Positions 60,219 through 64,000 of a DNA stretch of 64,000 nucleotides are shown piece after piece. Numbering within the stretch: the first letter of the stretch is position 1; each line of letters opens with the position of its first letter. The stretch comes from Phycisphaeraceae bacterium (lineage in GTDB: Bacteria; Planctomycetota; Phycisphaerae; Phycisphaerales; UBA1924). Location of the stretch: positions 3,162,001-3,226,000 of the forward strand of contig CP060234.1 in assembly GCA_023898685.1 (NCBI GenBank), read 5' to 3'. Position numbers and translations under genes: made by a program. Under the pieces are notes generated by a model. That model saw nothing but the letters and a program-made list of their open reading frames with translations, was not told where the DNA came from and searched no databases.

Positions 60219-61583
60219 ATGACGGTACAGGTGCATTGGCACGAGGGTCTGTTTCTGCAGCCGCACCATTTGCAGGCGTTGCAGCGCCTGGTGACCGACC
60301 GCGCGACCGCGGACCGTCGCCTGGGGCGTGGTTATCCGTACGGGCTCGTCGAATCGAAGCTGAGCACTGACGAGCTAGAGAACATGCGTGTGCGGTTCGA
60401 TCGCCTGCGCGTGGTGATGCCGAGCGGGATCGACGTGGACGCGCCGGGGAACTGCGACCTTCCGTCGCTGGACATCACCGAGCGGTTCAGCTCGAGCACG
60501 GCGCCGTTCACGGTGAGCCTGGGGGTGCCGCTGTGGCACCAGAAGCGGTCGAACGCGCTGGAGATCGGGGAGACTGACTGGCGGATCAAGCGGTTGTACC
60601 GGATTGAGGAGGTCGACGCCCCGGACGAGAACACGGGCGACAACCCGCAGAGCCTGCTGGTGCGGAAGGTCAACGCGCGGCTGCTGCTGGAGGGCGACGA
60701 CACGACCGACATGGAGGTGGTCCCGCTGCTGCGCGTCGGGCACGCCGCCGGTGAGGACATCGGCGTGCCGCGGCTGGAGCGGACGTTCGTTCCGCCCTGC
60801 CTTCTGCTGAGCGGGTCGGCGGTGCTCCGCGAGATGCTGCGTGACCTGGCGAACCAGGTCGAGGCGGCGCGTGGCGAGACCGTCGTGCAGATGACCCGGG
60901 GCGGGTTCAACCTCGAGACCATCCGGGGCGTGCAGGTGCAGCAGATGATCAGGCTGCAGACGCTCAATCGCTATGCGGCGCGGCTGATCCACATGGTTCG
61001 GGCGCCGGGCGGCGTGGGCCCGTTCGAGATGTACCTCGAATTGCGGGGGTTGCTGGGCGAGCTGGCGGCGTTGCAGCCCGACCGCGACGCTTGGGACGCG
61101 CCGGACTACGACCACGACAAGCCGGGGCACGTGTTCGAGGTGATCTGCGATCGGATCCGGGCGCAGCTGCGCACCGAGGGCACGGCGAGCTGGGCGAGGG
61201 TGCGTTTCGAGCTGCGCGAAGGGATGCTGGTGGCCGATCTCACCGACGAGCAGCTCACCGAGCCCAACGAGTATTTCCTCGGCATCCAGTCGGGACGGGA
61301 CCCTCGCGAGCTGGCGAAGCTGGTGGAGGATCAGGGCGAGTTCAAGCTCACGGCGTTCAGCAAGGCGACGACGCGCGTGCGCGGCGTGCACCTGGCCGAG
61401 GAGCGGCATCCGCCTCTGGAGTTGCCGGCGCATATCGGGCTTCACTACTTCCGGATCGACCGGAGCCAGAGCACGCGGGTGTGGGCGCTGATCGAGGAGG
61501 AGAAGAAGCTGGCGATCAGCTACCCGGGCGTGGAGAAGAACGAGTTCGACGATGTTTCGCTGTACATGACGATCCCGGGCTGA
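60219..61583 (+). CDS. tssK: Type VI secretion baseplate protein TssK
   Basis: A 454-aa protein of normal TssK (ImpJ/VasE) length. VHWHEGLFLQPHHLQALQRL at the N-terminus is the family hallmark, and GLHYFRIDRSQSTRVWALIE near the end matches the C-domain that binds the membrane complex. TssK links the T6SS baseplate to TssL and TssM. The next gene, tssL, starts 43 bases downstream. Confidence 0.93.
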   Translation: MTVQVHWHEGLFLQPHHLQALQRLVTDRATADRRLGRGYPYGLVESKLSTDELENMRVRFDRLRVVMPSGIDVDAPGNCDLPSLDITERFSSSTAPFTVSLGVPLWHQKRSNALEIGETDWRIKRLYRIEEVDAPDENTGDNPQSLLVRKVNARLLLEGDDTTDMEVVPLLRVGHAAGEDIGVPRLERTFVPPCLLLSGSAVLREMLRDLANQVEAARGETVVQMTRGGFNLETIRGVQVQQMIRLQTLNRYAARLIHMVRAPGGVGPFEMYLELRGLLGELAALQPDRDAWDAPDYDHDKPGHVFEVICDRIRAQLRTEGTASWARVRFELREGMLVADLTDEQLTEPNEYFLGIQSGRDPRELAKLVEDQGEFKLTAFSKATTRVRGVHLAEERHPPLELPAHIGLHYFRIDRSQSTRVWALIEEEKKLAISYPGVEKNEFDDVSLYMTIPG

Positions 61584-61626
61584 GCGGCCCGATTGAGCAC
61601 CCGGCACGCCGGGCACGGAGCGCAGG

Positions 61627-62328
61627 ATGAAGCTGCTCGAGGTTTGTGAAGACGTGTTCCAGTATGTGTGCCGGCTGAACCGGTCGGCGCGCAAGGGGGC
61701 ACCGCTGGAGCCGACGATGGTCCGTTCGGACATCAAGGCTCTGCTTTCGAAGGCGAGGTCGAAGGCGGCGCAGGACCCGCTTCTGGCGCAGCAGTTCGAG
61801 AAGGTGGAGCGGCCGCTGGTCTACTTCATCGACTTTACGGTCGAGGAGAGCAGCCTCCCGTTCGCGGGTGAGTGGAAATCTCGCCGGCTTCAGAACGAGA
61901 TGTACAGCGTGAACGACGGGGACGAACACTTCTTCGACCTGCTCGACGAGACGCTGCGCGACACGAGCCCGCAGGCGACGGACCGGCTGAGCGTGTTCTT
62001 CTCGTGCCTCGGGCTGGGGTTCACGGGGTTCTATCAGGGGCAGCCCGAGTACCTGCGTCGGAAGATGATGGAGATGAACGCGCGGCTGCGTGAGACGGTC
62101 GACATGGATCTGCGGACGCGGGTGGTGCCCGAGGCGTACGAGAACGTGGATCAGAGCGATCTGATCCAGCCGCCGGCGCGGAGCCTGATCGGTCTGCTGA
62201 TCGCGGTGGTCGCGGTGATCGTGTCGATCTTCGCGACCAGCGTCGTCTTGTATGCCAAGCAGACGGAGCAGATGCGACGGGCGATCCAGGGGACCGAGGA
62301 GAGGCTGGTCGGGAACACGACGGAATGA
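61627..62328 (+). CDS. tssL: Type VI secretion membrane protein TssL (DotU family)
   Basis: A 233-aa inner-membrane protein. Helical cytoplasmic domain with VERPLVYFIDFTVEES and DEHFFDLLDETLRD, SVFFSCLGLGFTGFYQG (the DotU motif) and one C-terminal transmembrane helix (LIGLLIAVVAVIVSIFATSV). It forms the TssJLM membrane complex. No peptidoglycan-binding domain is fused, so another protein must anchor the complex to the wall. Confidence 0.92.
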   Translation: MKLLEVCEDVFQYVCRLNRSARKGAPLEPTMVRSDIKALLSKARSKAAQDPLLAQQFEKVERPLVYFIDFTVEESSLPFAGEWKSRRLQNEMYSVNDGDEHFFDLLDETLRDTSPQATDRLSVFFSCLGLGFTGFYQGQPEYLRRKMMEMNARLRETVDMDLRTRVVPEAYENVDQSDLIQPPARSLIGLLIAVVAVIVSIFATSVVLYAKQTEQMRRAIQGTEERLVGNTTE

Positions 62329-62383
62329 GCATGTCGGCTCCGGGCGCCGCGGGCGCCGGGAAGCCGCGCGGAGGCTGTGAAGG

Positions 62384-64000
62384 ATGAAGGAACTCATCAG
62401 CAAGGCATGGGCGTTGCCGATCCCCGGGAAGGCCATGATCGGGATGATCCTGGCGGGCGGCGTCTTCGGCATTCTGTACGCCGCCGGCCAGCCGCAGCTG
62501 GCGTATTTCGCCGGCGTGGCGATGGTGGTGCTGACGTTCGTGCTCGCGGCGGTCGCCCTGCTCATGAAGAAACTGGACAAGGGCAAGGCAAAGGCGGTCG
62601 AGGAGAAGGTTGCCGAGAACGCGGCGACGACGGGCGGCGTGAGCAAGGTGGCCGACCGGGCCAAGCTCGATGACCTGCGCCGGCAGTTCGAGACCGGTAT
62701 CCAGACATTCAAGGACTACGGCAAGGACCTCTATTCGATGCCGTGGTATGCGCTGGTGGGCGAGCCGGGCAGCGGGAAGACCGAGGCGATCCGGCACAGC
62801 GGGATCGGGTTCCCTCCCGGCTTGCAGGACCAGCTCCAGGGCACGGGCGGCACCGTCAACATGAACTGGTGGTTCACCGATCACGCGGTGATCCTCGACA
62901 CGGCCGGGCGGCTGATGTTCGAGGAGGTGGCGCCGGGCGATACGAACGAGTGGCGCGAGTTTCTCAAGCTGCTGCGGACGGTGCGGCCCACGTGCCCGAT
63001 CAACGGCATGCTGCTGGTGGTTCCGGCGGACACACTGATCACCGACACGCCCGACGAGATCGAAAAGAAGGCGGGAAAGATCGCCCAGCAGTTCGACCAG
63101 ATCCAGCGTTCGCTCGGTGTCCGCTTCCCGGTATTCGTGCTGATCACGAAGGCCGACCTGATCAACGGGTTCCGCGAGTTCTTCGACGATATCACCGACC
63201 CGGTGCTGACGGCGCAGATGCTGGGATGGTCGAACCCTGAGGGGCTGGACGAGCCGTTCAGGCCCGATCGCGTGGAGGAGCACCTCGAGACCGTGCGGAA
63301 GCGGCTGCTTCAGCGGCGGTTCGCGCTCTTGCAGGACCCGATCCACACGGAGGACTCGCGTGGGCGGCGGATCGATCAGGTCGACGCGCTGTACAAGTTC
63401 CCGGAGGCGCTGACGGAGATCGGCCCGCGGCTGAAGCGGTATCTGGAGATGATCTTTGTGGCGGGGGAGTGGAGCCAGAAGCCGCTGTTCCTGCGGGGGA
63501 TCTACTTCACGAGCTCGATGCGTGAGGGCGACGCGCTGGACGCGGACCTGGCGAACGTGCTGGGCGTGAACGTTGAGTCGCTGCCCGAGGGCAAGCTGTG
63601 GGAGCGTGAGCGGAGCTACTTCCTTCGCGACATGTTCCTGGACAAGGTGTTCAAGGAGCGGGGCCTGGTGACCAGGGCGGTCAACGCGGGCCAGGTGAAG
63701 CGGAAGCGGAACCTGCTTCTGGCGGGATCCGGGCTCGCCGCGGCGCTGGTGCTCGGTGCGGTGGCGTTCTGGAGTTGGCGCGAGACGGATCGGCGGATTA
63801 CGAGTCCGACGGAGTACTGGCAGTCGGTCTTCGAGTGGGTGAACCCCAAGGACGGCGAGCAGATGAGCCGGGAGGACTTCACGACGAAGTTCTCGATCCT
63901 GTACCGGAACAAGCTGGCCTGGGGCGACTTCATCGACGATAACGGGACGAGGGTGCCTATCGAGGGTTCGCCGCGTTCGTTCGAGAAGCTGTTTGATCTC
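62384..64000 (+). CDS. tssM: Type VI secretion membrane protein TssM (IcmF family), 5' part
   Basis: The frame is open from ATG 62384 to the window end (539 codons). Two N-terminal transmembrane helices (residues about 18-57) precede an NTP-binding domain with GEPGSGKT (Walker A, near residue 127), VILDTAGRL (Walker B) and TKADL. A third helix (LLLAGSGLAAALVLGAVAF) lies near residue 445. TssM spans the envelope and docks on TssJ. The rest, including the periplasmic part, is beyond the window. A spaced GAGG and an AAGG precede the ATG. Confidence 0.95.
   Translation, partial: MKELISKAWALPIPGKAMIGMILAGGVFGILYAAGQPQLAYFAGVAMVVLTFVLAAVALLMKKLDKGKAKAVEEKVAENAATTGGVSKVADRAKLDDLRRQFETGIQTFKDYGKDLYSMPWYALVGEPGSGKTEAIRHSGIGFPPGLQDQLQGTGGTVNMNWWFTDHAVILDTAGRLMFEEVAPGDTNEWREFLKLLRTVRPTCPINGMLLVVPADTLITDTPDEIEKKAGKIAQQFDQIQRSLGVRFPVFVLITKADLINGFREFFDDITDPVLTAQMLGWSNPEGLDEPFRPDRVEEHLETVRKRLLQRRFALLQDPIHTEDSRGRRIDQVDALYKFPEALTEIGPRLKRYLEMIFVAGEWSQKPLFLRGIYFTSSMREGDALDADLANVLGVNVESLPEGKLWERERSYFLRDMFLDKVFKERGLVTRAVNAGQVKRKRNLLLAGSGLAAALVLGAVAFWSWRETDRRITSPTEYWQSVFEWVNPKDGEQMSREDFTTKFSILYRNKLAWGDFIDDNGTRVPIEGSPRSFEKLFDL

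Overview
The window reads as a high-GC Gram-negative chromosome segment from a planctomycete, most likely of the class Phycisphaerae. The evidence is indirect but consistent: a 16S rRNA gene with no 23S, 5S or tRNA beside it; LPS genes (lptD, lpxK) showing an outer membrane; secreted proteins ending in a Cys-flanked dockerin-like repeat or a PEP-CTERM-like PTPG/poly-Arg tail; a murC-murB-ddl-ftsQ run not followed by ftsA or ftsZ; and several families of short palindromic intergenic repeats of the planctomycete type. No mobile element, CRISPR array or tRNA was seen.

Layout. 1-3771: end of a sugar aminotransferase gene, rpmB, then mcsA-mcsB (protein-arginine kinase module) and a ComF-like phosphoribosyltransferase. 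3772-6019: rRNA promoter, long leader with a boxA-like site, orphan 16S gene and a strong intrinsic terminator. 6062-14239: small lipoproteins, a citrate synthase-like enzyme, a TPR/zinc-peptidase protein, a LolA-like protein, cinA and thiS. 14383-23602: lptD, a secreted GH57/CBM25 glycosidase, an Rrf2 regulator with a clear palindromic operator, lpxK and maf. 23704-33886: nitrilase, PEP-CTERM-like protein, ruvX, a mannose-1-phosphate guanylyltransferase gene, ruvA, dut, a sulfotransferase, a class V aminotransferase, mnmE carrying an 8-nt minisatellite, and clpS. 34107-39441: MshEN-domain protein, bifunctional nuclease, nnrE, and a GT2-exbD-tonB operon. 39581-44107: floA with a truncated floA paralogue and two nfeD genes, then a Nudix hydrolase. 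44179-49939: murC-murB-ddl-ftsQ, a membrane protein and greA. 49940-51105: a non-coding stretch with a possible structured RNA ending in a terminator, and a fur-family gene.

51228-64000 (cut by the window end) is a type VI secretion locus: a 662-aa unknown protein, a TssJ-like lipoprotein, a 1611-aa pseudokinase/transmembrane/helical/FGE-like fusion, a small lipoprotein on the opposite strand, a TagH C-terminal-like protein without an FHA domain, TssK, TssL and TssM. The fusion combines in one chain what Pseudomonas aeruginosa splits between PpkA (membrane kinase) and TagR (periplasmic FGE-fold activator). Its kinase motifs are lost, so the locus may carry a phosphorylation-independent version of that control pathway. 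This is the most novel system in the window.

Palindromic repeats of at least four families lie mostly where genes converge, and probably act as bidirectional transcription ends. One repeat-like array lies inside the mnmE reading frame.
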